Positions 1 to 13,419 are shown, counted from the first letter of the stretch. The stretch: 64,000 nucleotides of DNA from Agelas oroides (GCA_949130485.1 OX422184.1:25279674-25343673), one strand, 5' to 3'. Numbers and translations: made by a program. Notes: generated by a model not told the origin, from the letters alone.

Positions 1-43
1 TTCCTGATGTGCAATATTTTTTTGTTACTCACTATATCCTTAC

Positions 44-3000
44 CTCTACATCACTGAGGGTGGAACCCCCACCAGCCTCATGTACATATGGTCCATGGTG
101 AGTTGTTTTATACCTTTTCCGCAGGCTGGTGGGGGTTTCCAGATCAATGGGGATAGCCCCCCTCCCCTGCTCCATCTCAAGATGAAACTCCCTCAGGCAC
201 GCCTGAACATCGTTAAAGTTACCCTTGTGTTGGAGAGTGCATGTGTGTGCATGTGTGGGAAATATTCTGCTATATCACACGCCATCATGCACATGAGATT
301 AGACCACCCCACTCCAATGGATTTCTATGTGACATTATGAATTGAATTGCTCAGAATGTTACTGCATGCTCATTCTCAATAGACTGATCATCACTCCTAA
401 AGTGCTGCTTTAATAGTCAACTACACAGTGAAAGTGTAGAACTACATGCTCAGACCCTCTCACAAATAGAAGGGTGACTTTTCTGTGCAATGCCAGCAGT
501 ATCAATTTGAGCAAGTTGTGACAAAAGCACTGAATGTAAGCCAGTCATTAAGGTCATATTGTGTAAACATGAGAGATCGAGGTCTCAAATACTTTGTCAG
601 AGGGTGGGGTCTGGGCATGAGATGAAACATAACTTTGTACGCACAACATGAGGGCCACCACAGTGGCACCTGTCAATACACTTTATATGCACCAGTATCT
701 TTATTCATGCAGATGGAAATAATTGCTATGGTATAAACACACAAGATGTTTGAAACAAAAATGACATGAGTGCGATAACATGGGAAACATGAACTCACTT
801 CTAAGTCACTATGGTGGCGTTTTCTGCTACTTCTTGTACTGCTACTTCCTGCACTGCTACTTCCTGTACTGCGGCTCGTACTGCTACTTCCTGTACTGTT
901 ACTTTGTAATTCGACTTTAAGTATGTACTGCCGTAGTTCTCGGACCTGTTGGGTTAAGATGAAGCAGAGCATGATGACACCAGTGAACCCAGAACACTGT
1001 ATACATATCTGCATTTGCAAGGAAGGGTTTGTCCCCTTTAGTTTATAGGACTACACAGTCCAATAAACTAAAGGGGACCCTTCCTTGCTATATATAGCAT
1101 GCATGCTATGTATAGCATGGGAGCAGTTGAGAATAATTGTTTGTGTAGGGTGACATAAAAACATTAAGTTAAAAAATCCATACTGCCACAATCTAGCTGT
1201 ACAGGTATGCACACCACTGTTGCATGCACAGGTTGTATGTTTGCTTTACATACTGTAATAAATGCCAATCAAAAAGTGTAGTGAACAGTGCATGTTTACT
1301 ATTAAACTAGGGGTACATGACATGCAGCAAGCCTCGCGCAAAGCAGAGCCTGGCAACTACAAACATGCAGTGAATGATACGTAGGAATGAAATTGTCAAA
1401 TATAAATGAAGTAGCAAATGTAGGTGTTACTGTGTGTTTATTGAAGTTCATGTAGGCTGATGCATGCAAAAATTGACCTCTCATTCCCACAACTCTTGCC
1501 ATTACAAAAGCTCCTAATCAGTATTCTTCTTTCTTTTTTGGTGGTGTAGGTGTACCCTCTATATTGAAGCAGTTCAGTTCATTTTTAAGCAAGTGCAGTG
1601 TGATCATCCTAATCTTCTTTCTTCTAAAAGTCTCTCATGTAGGCGCCGTGTTCGAGAAATTGATTCAAACCGTTGAAATGACATAGGTTGGAGAAGAAGT
1701 GTTGAGTTTTATATTCATTTACTTTCTTTGCATTGCCACTATTAATTTTGATATACTGAGTGGGGAGACACTAAGTGACAGACTGCAATACCCGAGAGTC
1801 TTTGAACAGCAGCGGTTGAATAGCCTTCATGGAGCAACAGTGCATGACTTTCTTTCGGTAGCGCAAGTCCCCACAAATAGAGTCCAGAAACTGCTGATCG
1901 CTGGAAGTCGAGCTAGATTGCTATGCGGAGCTCGCTCAATACCATTAACCCACTGATAGAAGCTTGACTGGATGTTCACTACGAACTCGTTCGCTTGCTA
2001 TCGCCAGCTAGTCTCGAGGTCAAGAGCGATGGATGAGCAACATACCTTGCTCGATCGCTTACTTATTTACTCACACCCAGTATAGTAACAGATGAAGATC
2101 ATGTGTGCCAAACTTGCGGGGGGCCCCTGGGGGCCAAAACCGTGACATACATTTGACGTTCCCGGGGCCGAGACTGCAACACAGCTACCAAGTATCACCA
2201 CGTGACGTGACCACCGAGGCGCTACGTCACGATTACCAAGCCTCGCTCCGCTTTGCTGTGCTCAGCTATAGCATACTACAACTAGAAGGTATTTATTGTA
2301 CCATCCATTCTATATCTAGCAATAACCACTTGATGGTAACCTCATTAGCTACTCGCTGTCAGCTATTTATGAACAGTAAAACTACTGTGATATTGGAATG
2401 AAGATGTACTAAATGAGGTATTAAAGCACAGTTGCAGATCAGTATTGCAATGAGTGGAAGTTTAATGTATGCCTCCCAATGCAAATCTAACGTGGACACT
2501 TTATACTGTATTGCTCTAAAATCCTTAAGCACACTGTTGTGATATTATAGTTAAACTTACCCCCCCCCTCCCCCCCAACTACATAGCCCCGCCCACTTGT
2601 TTGTTCCACACATACATTTCTGCTACAGTAATGATACGTTGGTAAGTTGCAATGACTTCAAGTCCTGCAGTTTACATAGTATGTAGCTGACTGATATGTA
2701 TAATATAAGTGTCAAGCAAAACCAGTTCCTCAACATTCTAACTTGACAGCACAACATACCCTACAGAAACATGGCAACATACTTCATGGGACTTACCTGG
2801 TATTCAAGATCGGAGCTCTGTTGAAAAGAAAGAGATAAAAACAACATATTATGACAGGACAATATTTATTCAACCATTGTGTGGTCTTTGATAGGGGTAC
2901 AAACTTAATTTGTGACATGCTCCAAACTCACATAAGCAATCAGGCTATCCAAATCAGCCTCCAGGTTTGCACACTGTTGAGGTAAAGAGAGGCAATCAGT

Positions 3001-6000
3001 GAAACAATTCTCCTACTCTAAAATTTTCTCTCTGTGCACAGAAAAAGGAATGAGGTTCCAGTACATGTAAATCAGTGACTGTCAAATGTAGTTCAATGGC
3101 GTAGCTAGGATTTATTGAGTGGGGAGGCAATACCTACCGCGCGCGACACACGCGAAATAATTTCCTAATTAACCAACGTTCCTTCCACGCTTTGTAAAGA
3201 AAATTGTCAATGCTGCTGGTCTTTTCCCAGCCAGGAGGTCTCTATTTATAGTGCGGGTGAGTTCTGTCGTAGTGATGTAATTTACTTTGCGCATGCACTA
3301 GATATTTTATAGGACATTGCCAATGCGTGCGCACATTCTTCCACAGAAAAGTGAGGAGGCAACTGCCTCCTCTGCCTCATTGCTAGCTACGCCCCTGTAG
3401 TTATGACATTTCTGAGTGTGATTTAATGTACAAGATTGTGCCACACTTGCTAGATGAAGGGTGGATTTAAACTAAATGACTTGTTTAGCAAATAAAAGAT
3501 TGTGTGTTCACTAAATTGACATACCCTAGTATTATTGGCCATGATGCTATGCCATTCCATAATTATGTCCTGAATGCTGTAACTTAAATGTGACATGCTC
3601 CATGGGAACATTAGTACAATCTCATAACACTTGATTGTTTTAAAATATGCAGCCAGCTTCTAGCAGCCATGTGTTTCAGTGTGAACAAAGATGGTCATGA
3701 ATGATGATCAGGATGGCCAGCTAGAGAGTGAGTAACTACTGTCCAAGTGCTAGCAGGTGTTCAGGAGATCTTGGACTGTTCAGCTGTCATTCAACTCAAG
3801 AGGCTTAAATATCTTTTTGTCGAGTTAACCTCAGTCGATGGTATCCTAGCAACCCATTACACAAGCACTGGCGGTACTACGGGGGAGGCGGAGGGGGGCG
3901 TACGCCCCCCCAAACCGCCCGGGGAGCTGAGGGGTGGGGCGTCTGGCCTGGTCGCGGGGCGGACGCTGGCGGACGCCATGCTATGCTCACGTTATCTACA
4001 CGGCCACAGCTAGCTAGCAAGGTACGTAGATCAGACATTCTTTGTAACTGAAGATTGAGAGAAGTCCATTCATCCAGTCGAAGGAGCAGCAGCCCAGCAA
4101 TTCATTGATTCAGTTGAAGGAGCAACAGCCCAGGAGTCCACGTCGAACAACCAACAACCCACTCAGTCCCTTCGTCAAGCGGACGTTCAGCTTCTACTCT
4201 GAGTGGTGGTGCCGCACATCATAAATTTTGTGCATGCTTGGCCCCCCCAACCCTCTACTGCTGTGCACGCCTATGTACACAAGGAAGACTTGAAGTTCCA
4301 CTGCCATTGTCAGAATTGTTCTCTTGTACACATGTCCAGTATAAACACGCAAGTGTGAACATGTTTCGTTTGTTGCTGTAAAATATTTGTGCGTTCAATT
4401 TTACAGGAGGTATGTCCAAGTACATGTACAATCCACATAACTCACGTTCTCTTCGGCTTCTTGCCTGGCATCCATTTCCACTTGGAGCTGTTGAATAGGA
4501 AAGCATTAATCACAACACATCTCGTATGGCTTAGCTAACTTTGTGAGTTGTGCTAGTGGTCTTATTCTGCAAGCAGACTTATGCTCTCTTAAACTTTACC
4601 CAAATGTATGAATGTCGTGCGTGCAGTTGTGGTATCTCTCATACACACATCTTCAATGATGGAGTGGGAAAAGCGATATAGACTTTAAAACCAACCAGTC
4701 CTTACCTATAAGCAACACATGCAGTGAATAGTGGTTCATTTGTAAATCAACTACTGCTGCCAGCACTTTGAACACAATCATCTGTTTCAAACTCACTATA
4801 GTTTGATAATGATCGAGGCCGTCCTCCAGGTCTGCCACCTGCTGCTCCAGTTCTGCCACCTTTTGAGATGTAAAGAAATACACAATCAGTAGAAGCAAGA
4901 ATGTCGGAGTCCTACCCTAAGGAGGTGTGAAGGATACTCCCTTGTAATCAAACACACCAAAATGGTGTCCTTGGGAAGGTATTTAACATGATATATAGCA
5001 GAAAGGTTTCTCAAAAAGGAAATCTTATGCACATGCATAAGATGTTGAACCTCCTTTTGTCTATGCATTGTATACTATGATGCATTGTGATTGCATGCAA
5101 ATATTGTTTCATATACGATACACATGCTACAGATACAAGAGCAAGCAAAGACCATAATTATGTGTATCATCATCTGTAATGGTGTAACTAAGAGGGGCAC
5201 TGAGGGCATGTGAGCCCCACCATTCAGGTATATGCCATGCTAATGCTGCACTTATATGTAGCTACGTCTGCCTCTTAACATACTCTTGTCTCAAGGCAAA
5301 CATTTTTCCTTCGATATAACTACGTAGTTACACCATCTATGAGCCACCGTCATTTTGGTTTATTTTAAAACAATTCACTGAACAGAACAATGAACTTACA
5401 CGATCCTCCTGCTTCTTAACTTCACCTGCTAGTCGTCTGGCCTATTGAAATAGGAAAAAGTTTGCTGATCAAAATTTTAATTCTCATGTGCAAATTGAAG
5501 ACAATCATTGTATATATTGAACACCATCCACCAAAACACCATACAAAGACAATGCATCTAGTCTCACTGCTCTATTGCTTGTATCTAACTGACCAAGAGA
5601 AGTAAATAAGTCTTGTACTGTTGTGTGTTGCATAGCAACCAAACCTTTGGACTTTGAACTTTAATAATATTTGGTGTGGCAGTGCAGTAAATACTAGGGG
5701 TAACATCCAACAAATAATTAAACCTTAACCACTTTTTTCCTCTGAAAAAGTGCACGTGTATAGTCTATACTTGCAAATAGCGTAAGCGTTCTCCAATTCT
5801 ACAGATCATGAACAGATGTCTGCACGAACATGCATCACACATGTGCTCAAAATCATATTGTGCAAATGCAATTTTGACCTTTGCTGTAGTCCAAACATTA
5901 GCGATGAAAAGTTATTGGTTGGAATTGAAGAACTGTATAACCATCACCAATATTATGAGGCAGCCTAAGAATTTTTGCATATAGCCACGTAGAACTCACT

Positions 6001-9000
6001 AGCTGCTTTAAATTATCCCTTCTTCGCTTGGCCCGATGTAGCTCATCCTTCAATCGCTGAACTTGAGCAGATGGTGGGGGCGGGGGAGGCGGCGGTGGCG
6101 GTGGCGGGGGAGGTGGCGGTGGCAGTGGCGGTGGTGGTGGTGGTGGCAGCGGTGGTGGTGGACCTCTTGGTGGGGGTGCTGTGTGCAGGCAATAAAGATA
6201 CTCATTCCAGGACCAGCCGCTACGGCCACTACAGTTCCTACGTTAACATCTCTGAACTATTTGATTGTTGGCTGCAGCTTATAGATAAAACCACACTTCA
6301 ACATATTAAGTGTATACTATATGTACTATTTATATAACTTGTGCTCCAGTTGATAATGTATTTTAAAATTTGCAAATTACTGTGTTGGGAAACAATGGGT
6401 AAATTTTAAACAGTACATGACAGTATAGATAAAGATACTCATTCCAGGACCAACACTTTCGTTGTGTTTCATGTCACTGATGTACATCTCTGAACTGTAT
6501 CTCTCATACCATCCAAACTGTCCAGTATTGTTCAAATTGCGTGAAAAGACAGAAAGATCGTCATTCCCTGAAGTCCACCAAGCTTTTCAATGCTTGCAGT
6601 AGTGGTTAATTAGTGCTCATTTGACGACAAAGTGCATTATTGTCATACAAAGCTCATCACACCGCCAAGATTTTGATCAGTCGTTCTACAATGCATGAAA
6701 CTGCATATGGGACTACTGCAATGATGAGGTTGCAGAGCTATAAGTATATAACAGCGGGTTACAGGCTAAAAAGTGTAGCGGCCAAAGCTACTGTACATCT
6801 CTGAACTAGATTGATCGCTGGTTGCAGCTTATAGATAAAACCACACAAAGTTATTTTTATTCTTTGACAGATTTTTAAAACTTGCAAATTATTGTGTTGG
6901 GAAACAATTGGTAAATTTTAATCAGTAAATGCCAGTATGTAACAAAGCACAATTAAGAGGTAAGTATTATATAGGTACTGCACTTACGGGGGGTCCCTGG
7001 GGGAAAGGGGTGCAGGCATTGCTTGTGTCTGTTGCGGAAGGTGGTGATGCCTGCAGAGACATACATTGGTGCATTAGGAAATAATGGTGTGCAGGACATT
7101 AGGGCCCATACATCGGCTTGCGTGGTACGAGTACAAGAACAAATTGACATTATGCACAGCACAAGATCTCATTGAGCCTTGCTGGAGCTAAAAAGCTTAC
7201 TGTACTGACCAATAAGACTGGAGCAGTTTACAGTGCAATCTAAATATGTACTGATTTGTATGCTATATCAAAATGGTGTAATAAAATTGCTGAGTTTTCT
7301 ATTTCAATACTGAAGTACCCAGTATAACTATTTCAGTCCAGTTAACTATTTAAGTCCAAACACCAGGTTTAGCTGTCTCTCAATCATTTGCTGTTCATAG
7401 ATTGTTGTTCTTTACTCAGCTATATAGCTACATGTAATGATGTCACTTCATCAGCTGTACATGCATTGTACGTATGTGTACTGTGTGTGATCAATCTTAC
7501 CATGGGCCTTCTGGAAGTGTAGCTGCAGGTTCCTCGCCTGCTGGTAGGCCTTGGAGGAACCTGCAGCTTGGTTGTTGGCTCGCTTTGCACCCACTTTCCC
7601 CCAGATGTTAACCCAGTACCCGCCCCACCCCGTGCAGGCAGTTGGTTGTTCCTGTTGGATGAGAGAAAAATGGTTATTAGTGAATGAGAAGTATAATCAT
7701 CGAGGACTAAGCTGTTTCTACTCATCAACAACTCTTGTAAATATCGTAATCACTCATGATCACATACATCAGTGGCGGATTTAGGGGGGGTTAGTCGGGT
7801 GCAAATGCCCCCTTTGGAGGCTAGTAGTGTATTTTTGCGTACCTAACTGCACGAGTCCATCAAATAATTATGCAGCAGTGGCATGCAGCAACAACAACCA
7901 GGCACAGTTACACACTCACGTATCAGTTCCTTACTGATCTTCAGACATTTGACTAGGCCTAGAGTTGCTTCGAGATATTCAGCTCAGACAAACCTTTGTA
8001 GCCTCTGCGGAGCGATGTGGAGCCACGCCTTTTAAATTCTGCGAGCGTTTAAAGGCTTCAAACACAGTGACTAGATTTGGCAGTAGGTCGGCAAACTCTT
8101 GCTATTTCACCTCAAAACGGCACCAGAATCGATCTCAGGTCTGAAATCGAAAATTGCCCCCACTCGTGCTCCACCCACGCGCCTCCCGGCGAGAAACATT
8201 TCTCCTCATGAGAGGGTGGGGTCTGGGGACGAGACAAAGTATATCGATCAGTCAAGTGCACACTGGAACCCCTTTTGAAAATCCTAGATCCGCCACTGTA
8301 CATAGTCTTGATAGCCTCTCATAGCAGGCAGTACACATAGTGAACTTGACTAGAATCAGTCAAACTATTCGTACTAGCATCCGTCCACCAATCCTGATTG
8401 CTTTACCGTCGAAGTTGATTGGCTGTTATAACCCGGCCCTCCCATGTTCTTCCAACTATGTTTATAAGGCAAAAACTGGACGCTTCCACTTTGGAATTTT
8501 TGCAGTGTTGCAATGGCTATTGACAATGCAACATGATTGGTCAGAGTGTGGTCTTTAAATCTCATAGATCCATGCATGATCTCTATGTAAAGAGAGCATG
8601 CTCTTTTGGTATAAAAATAGGTGTTGACTGTACTTTGATCATTTTAAGGTGGCGCTGAAGTCTCTCGGCGGAGGTTAACAAGAACATAAACCTGGGTTAC
8701 AGTCAGGACCAGGGTTACTCCTACTTAGGGTTTGGTTTAGGGCAATCTTGCTTTGCCTAATTTTAAAAAAGCGCTTTAGTAGCTTATTAATATATTCATG
8801 ACCCAAAATTGCCACTCGGTGGACGCATCTACATGCTCACTCTAGGTAGCGTCCTAACCATCAATGTATCACATATCAGTCTGTGCCAGCTTTTGTTCAG
8901 CTACTCTCAAAGTCAGGCTAGACTCACGTTTGTCACTACTCTTGGAATGCACAACTTTGACTGTACCAAAATGAATGCACATTTTAAAAAATTCATAGCT

Positions 9001-10229
9001 TGTCTACGGGAGGGGCTCATTCACGAGTGGAAGCAAGCATTACTAGCCCCACCTCTCCCCCTTATGTCGCTAAACAACTCATGGCTCTGTTCCACACACA
9101 ACCACTCTTCAGCTTTCTTGTCTACTGCAGCGTAGTACCAACGATATATTGTGCATTCTAGTTAAAGCCCATCCGAGCACTCGAAGCACCGGACCACGGT
9201 CACCTACTAGGCTTGGCATACGATCGCAAGACCTGGGCCTACCCGATGAGTACAGTCTTAGCCACTGTGGCATTTCTGCTGCTTCTAGACACAAGCTTGC
9301 CTTCACAAGGAGGCACTGTCCGTAAAATTGGGGAATTTCACAGCTGCCTGTCGGCATTGACATCCAATAATCAGTTTATAATTAAGTTAGTTAAGATGTG
9401 GCCTGGCAGAACCCCTCACGTGGTGGTCGGAACTTTGAAGATAAGCTTAGATGTAGTGTCAGTTGCTGTGAGTAGTGCGTAAGACTCCCAAAACTGACTG
9501 TGCGCGAAAAGTTTAACAAGACAAAGTAGTGTATCAGCTTGAATTCCAGCCGGTTTGTTGACCTTGAAAATACAGGGTTCTGTGCCACCTTAAGTCCTCT
9601 CTACCTATGACATTTCTCATGTGATAAATTTTACCAGGCTCTCCCCTTTCCTTTCGATTTTTCGTTCGCGCGTGGAGAAAGCCTGGGAACGAGGCTAAAT
9701 AGATTCTTCAGTATTGCCTTCACTGTGCTGAGGTAACGACAACTTTTAGAGTGAGTACTGTCACGAAGTAACTTGCTCCCCGAAGTAAAGTGTCCCCTAG
9801 GGGCAAGTTACTTCGAAGTAAACCATCCCCCATTGAAGGTATTTGCTCCTACCCCCCCCCCCCCCCCCCCAACCCCCCGTTTTCATTGTGTCTCCATTAC
9901 TGCGCCAGGGGGGGGCACAGTATTGCGTGATGAGAGCCAAGACGGAGGAAGGCAGCGTGGAGGCCGAAGACTCTATGTTTGTTGCTGTGTATAAGTACCT
10001 TTTGGCAACAGACGAATCGTCAGAAGGCTACCCTGTGTGTTTACGCATGCACTGTGACTTGCATGTGGTATCACAGCACATGCGTTAACACAACAAAAGT
10101 ACTCTTCTAGCCTCTAAGGGTAGCCTTCTGACGATCCGTCTGTTGCCAAAAGGTACTTATACACAGCAACAAACATAGAGTCTTCGGCCTCCACGCTGCC
10201 TTCCTCCGTCTTGGCTCTCATCACGCAAT

Positions 10230-10264
<35 letters not shown>

Positions 10265-12962
10265 CTGGCGCAGTAATGGAGACACAATGAAAACCGGGGG
10301 GGGGGGGGGGGGGCGGGTAGGGGCAAATACCTTCAATGGGGGATGGTTTACTTCAAAGTAACTTGCCCCCCGGACACTTCACTTCGGGGGGCAAGTTACT
10401 TTGTGACAGTACAATTTATCGTACTTTTCTTCTTGTGTATGGTTCGCATTTCACAGGCTGACTATCTTGTTCTCATGCTTACATCTTGTGTGAGAAGATA
10501 AACATTTAGGAAGATATTGAAAAGCTGTTTCTTATTCCACCTCTAACTGAGGAACATGGCCAGTAACTAAATAGTACACTGAAGGACTAATATTACAACA
10601 CATGATAACATGACTCACTTGACAGTGGCAGAAAACGAACCCGTCACTGTCACAAAAATCCTCTAAGTAGTCAGCGAGGAGCCGGGTGGTCATCTGTAAT
10701 GACAAGATAAGCAGAAATGGTTGGGTAAAGGTATATCCACAGCTGAAGTTTCAGCTTTGATGTTGTTGATACCTATCCTGGTGATTTTTGCATGCCTTTG
10801 TCTAGTATCACTAAGCAGCTATGACAGCTAATCATTCATGATTAGGCCACTCTGAATTAATTGTTTGTTTGAACTAACCCGACCGACCTGAAGTTTTAAA
10901 AGTGCCTCATAGTTGGGTAATAATTGTTATATGCACCGCCTCAAACATTTTAGCACAAGTAGGATAAAATTGTTTTTTTAGGCTACCGTTTCAGAGCCGA
11001 ACTGGCTGCCACGTGTTGTTATTAATACATCTGGTGGGGCTAAATAAAATATTACCCACCTGACCGACTGACCCAACATTCTTGTGGTCATGTTTGTTCA
11101 AACAAACAATTAATTCAGAATGGCCTTACGTAAGTAATATCTAAATGTACTAAAATCAGCTCTGTGCACAACTTGACACTTCACTTGCATAGCACTCATT
11201 CCATGGTACAATGCTATGCTGGTTAAGTAAAAGCTGGAGATGCGCTTTTTCATTCTGAGGTGCCATACATTTTCAGAGGGTGCTGTACTACAACCATATA
11301 GTAAAATTATACAGCTCTGCATTCTACTATCTACTTCTACATACACTTCAATCTCTCAGTAAACCACAGATACTGTACATACAAAGTCATCCACTGTACT
11401 AGTACATACTACTTACGGGTGAGTTTGGTGTTCTTCCACCACCACGGCCCCTACGCCCACGCCGACCAGGGCCTCCGGCGCCTGGTGGTCCGCGACCAGG
11501 GCCAGGAGCAGGTCCACCAGCCGGACCAGGAGGTGGTCCACCAGCCGGACCAGGAGGTGGTCCACCAGCCGGACCAGGAGCAGGTCCACCAGCCGGACCA
11601 AGAGCGGGTCCAGGTCCTCGACCAACCTGCAAGGATTAGTAATCGTATAACCATGGTCAATGTTACACGTTATATTTTCAACTGGCTGCTATACCAAAGG
11701 AAATGAGTTCACTGTAACCAAATTACATTATTTTGCTGACAACTAATCCAAACCCAAAACTACTGTTGGTATCAGAGAACCCTGTTTTCCTTCAATGTAA
11801 GCAGCAGAGGTATTTTCTGAGCTAAAACTGGTTACACAGTGCATTATCGTGTCATATTAACCACTAACACCGTCTTGGTTGTAAAATATATTCATTTTAG
11901 TTTGAACTGCTGCAATTTGGTACCTAGCCAGCTGCAGGAAGAAATGTGCTATTCTAATGCATCACCTTTCAGAAGTGATTCACTCTGGCAAGAATCTATG
12001 TGTATGCAGTGTATGCCGGTAACTGCTTGACAGTCTAACCTAAGCGATTCTTATTATGCTTTAGTGAAAATAGCTGCAGTCTTTTGGACACTTGCAGCCA
12101 TTATTTAGGCTCTGTGGTGGGACCAGTTAGAATCCACATTCTTTTCGTATATGCACTGACAGTAGAGCAGCCAACACAACTTCAACAGGGTGCTGTTGTG
12201 TTCCTATTCAGTTACTCTAGTATCTCAATGTCAGCTGGTTAATCACTGGAATTGTCTGGTCCCAAAATGAGAATATCCACACTTGAATAACAGATTCACA
12301 CAATCCATGTATATTGCACTAAAATCTCTCGTGTCTGCCTGTCTCCCTAAATTTACATGTCCTGGAATATTTTATTCTTATAACACTCTATAGCACTAAT
12401 TAGACAGAAATGAAGTTCAACATGAACACATCAACTGCCAACAACTGTCACTGCTTAGCTATTATCTAAGAGACAAAATATTTTATAACTCGATACGTTC
12501 ACATGCATACTCATATACATTGCAGAATGTGGTTTATCAACTGGGTTATTTTGTGACAATCAAAGCAGGGATTTCAAACAACATAAAAACCGATTACATT
12601 ACAAACTCATCGTAAAATTCTATTTGCACACCCAGCATTTACTACACACCCAAACACTCCTCAACTCGAAACAGTATACTTTGCATCTTCTTGTACGTAG
12701 TAGTGTCCCACAACCCTGAAACATCTGCATGCATTTTGGGGGTTGTTTTATGCTCATTGCCTCTGCATGACCTTTCCAACACAATACCATTTTTTCTGGT
12801 ACACTTTCATTAACCTATTTTAAGGGTGTCTTGAGTGTTTATTGTGCTACGTAAATTCCCTTTCAACATGTGGCAGCTCACCAGTATAGAATAATACTTT
12901 TACTATCATATCGTAGTGGTACAACTTACAGCTAATCGCTGGGACCTTCTTGGGGCTGCCAT
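44..12962 (-). CDS. Multi-exon coiled-coil protein with Gly/Pro-rich head and Cys/His segment (3' end beyond left edge)
   Basis: Thirteen exons read by eye on the minus strand: 12930-12962 (ATG), 11417-11626, 10619-10693, 7501-7651, 6988-7050, 6000-6178, 5400-5441, 4797-4859, 4446-4487, 2932-2973, 2797-2817, 799-945, 44-223. All have GT-AG borders and phases join without a stop, giving at least 416 residues. The order is a basic start (MAAPRRSQRLA), a Gly-Pro-Ala repeat block (about 12-81), a segment with FCHC, TACTG and LHFQKAH that could bind zinc in a BED-finger manner (about 95-177), polyproline (about 178-213), then a coil (about 214-312) holding L/V/I at heptad positions through every exon joint, a Ser/Thr/Arg-rich stretch, and a charged 60-residue exon. 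Coil exons are 42, 63, 42, 42 and 21 nt, all whole heptads in phase 0. I do not recognise the family; the zinc idea is inference. The large introns hold several transposons. Confidence 0.7.
1017..1088. repeat. Short fold-back (hairpin) element
   Basis: Two arms of roughly 27-30 bp (1017-1046 and 1062-1088) are near-perfect reverse complements around a 15-bp loop. It lies in the minus-strand coiled-coil gene between exons 799-945 and 2797-2817. No clear target duplication was found. Confidence 0.6.
3094..3397. mobile_element. MITE with CAGGGGCGTAGCTAG-type termini
   Basis: The left end reads CAATGGCGTAGCTAGG and the right end is the reverse complement of CAGGGGCGTAGCTAGC. A 5-bp direct duplication TAGTT flanks it (3089-3093 and 3398-3402). 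The 304-bp body has no coding capacity. It sits in an intron of the coiled-coil gene. Confidence 0.7.
7770..8298. mobile_element. MITE with CAGTGGCGGATTTAG termini, long copy
   Basis: The left end is CAGTGGCGGATTTAG and the right end its inverse (ATCCGCCACTG). A 5-bp duplication TACAT flanks it at 7765-7769 and 8299-8303. It shares internal sequence in inverted orientation with the element at 14444-14804. Non-coding; intronic to the coiled-coil gene. Confidence 0.8.
8648..9589. mobile_element. TTAA-flanked inverted-repeat element, piggyBac-like and non-autonomous
   Basis: The block starts GGTGGCGC and ends GTGCCACC. It is bounded by TTAA at 8644-8647 and 9590-9593, the target preference of piggyBac transposons. 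The ~940-bp interior has only short ORFs without transposase similarity that I can see. The TIR match is short, so the class assignment is tentative. Confidence 0.45.
9756..10411. mobile_element. Large fold-back element, ~280-bp arms around an 84-bp loop
   Basis: Arm 9756-10033 is repeated as reverse complement at 10118-10411; the loop is 10034-10117. Both ends read TACTGTCAC. Arms contain long C and G homopolymer tracts (about 9850-9870, 10239-10265, 10300-10313) and a sub-repeat of AAGTAACTTG motifs near the ends. Open frames inside the arms mirror each other and are by-products of the palindrome. No target duplication longer than 2 bp was seen. Confidence 0.75.
10845..11125. mobile_element. 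PIF/Harbinger-type MITE (TTA target duplication)
   Basis: TIRs begin GGCCACTCTGAATTAATTG on the left, with a near-perfect inverse on the right. A TTA duplication lies at 10842-10844 and 11126-11128. The trinucleotide duplication and GGCC start resemble PIF/Harbinger elements. It shares its first bases and duplication type with 55227-55597. Lies between exons 10619-10693 and 11417-11626 of the coiled-coil gene. Confidence 0.65.
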
Positions 12963-13016
12963 CAGGATCAGCAGAACAAACGATGAAAGAAAAAGAACCA
13001 ACCAGCGGACAAAACT

Positions 13017-13419
13017 GACCAGCAGCAACAAAGTGAGACGAGAAGACTGACCAGCAGCAACAAAGTGAGCCAGCAGCAACCAAGTGAGACGAGAAGACTG
13101 ACCAGCAGCAAAAAAGTGAGACGAGAAGACTGACCAGCAGCAACAAAGTGAGACGAAAAGACTGACCAGCAGCAAAAAAGTGAGACGAAAAGACTGACCG
13201 GCAGCAACAAAGTGAGACGAAAAGACTGACCGGCAGCAACAAAGTGAGACGAAAAGACTGACCGGCAGCAACAAAGTGAGACGAAAAGACTGACCGGCAG
13301 CAACAAAGTGAGACGAAAAGACTGACCAGCAGCAAAAAAGTGAGACGAGAAGACTGACCAGCAGCAACAAAGTGAGAGGAAAAGACTGACCGGCAGCAAC
13401 AAAGTGAGACGAGAAGACT
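13017..13419. repeat. Minisatellite, 32-bp unit
   Basis: About twelve copies of a 32-bp unit running GACCAGCAGCAACAAAGTGA then GACGAGAAGACT, plus one shortened unit near 13066. It lies immediately upstream of the coiled-coil gene start (minus strand). The three long overlapping minus-strand open frames here (12847-13402) arise from repeat periodicity, because 32 is not a multiple of 3 and stops are absent in all frames. Confidence 0.9.

Noticed and set aside
8809-9482. ORFs inside the TTAA-flanked element
   Set aside because: No DDD-type transposase motif or coding signature seen; treated as non-autonomous.
9773-10326. Mirror ORFs in the fold-back at 9.8-10.3 kb
   Set aside because: Same sequence read from each palindrome arm, with polyproline from C tracts; no gene features.
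11413-11706. Alternative frames across the Gly/Pro-rich exon, both strands
   Set aside because: They are shadows of the GC-rich repeat; only the Gly-Pro-Ala frame joins phase-0 exons on both sides.
12847-13402. Three long overlapping minus-strand ORFs rich in Leu/Ser/Phe/Cys
   Set aside because: They are the three frames of the 32-bp minisatellite; the only supported coding part is the short exon 12930-12962.
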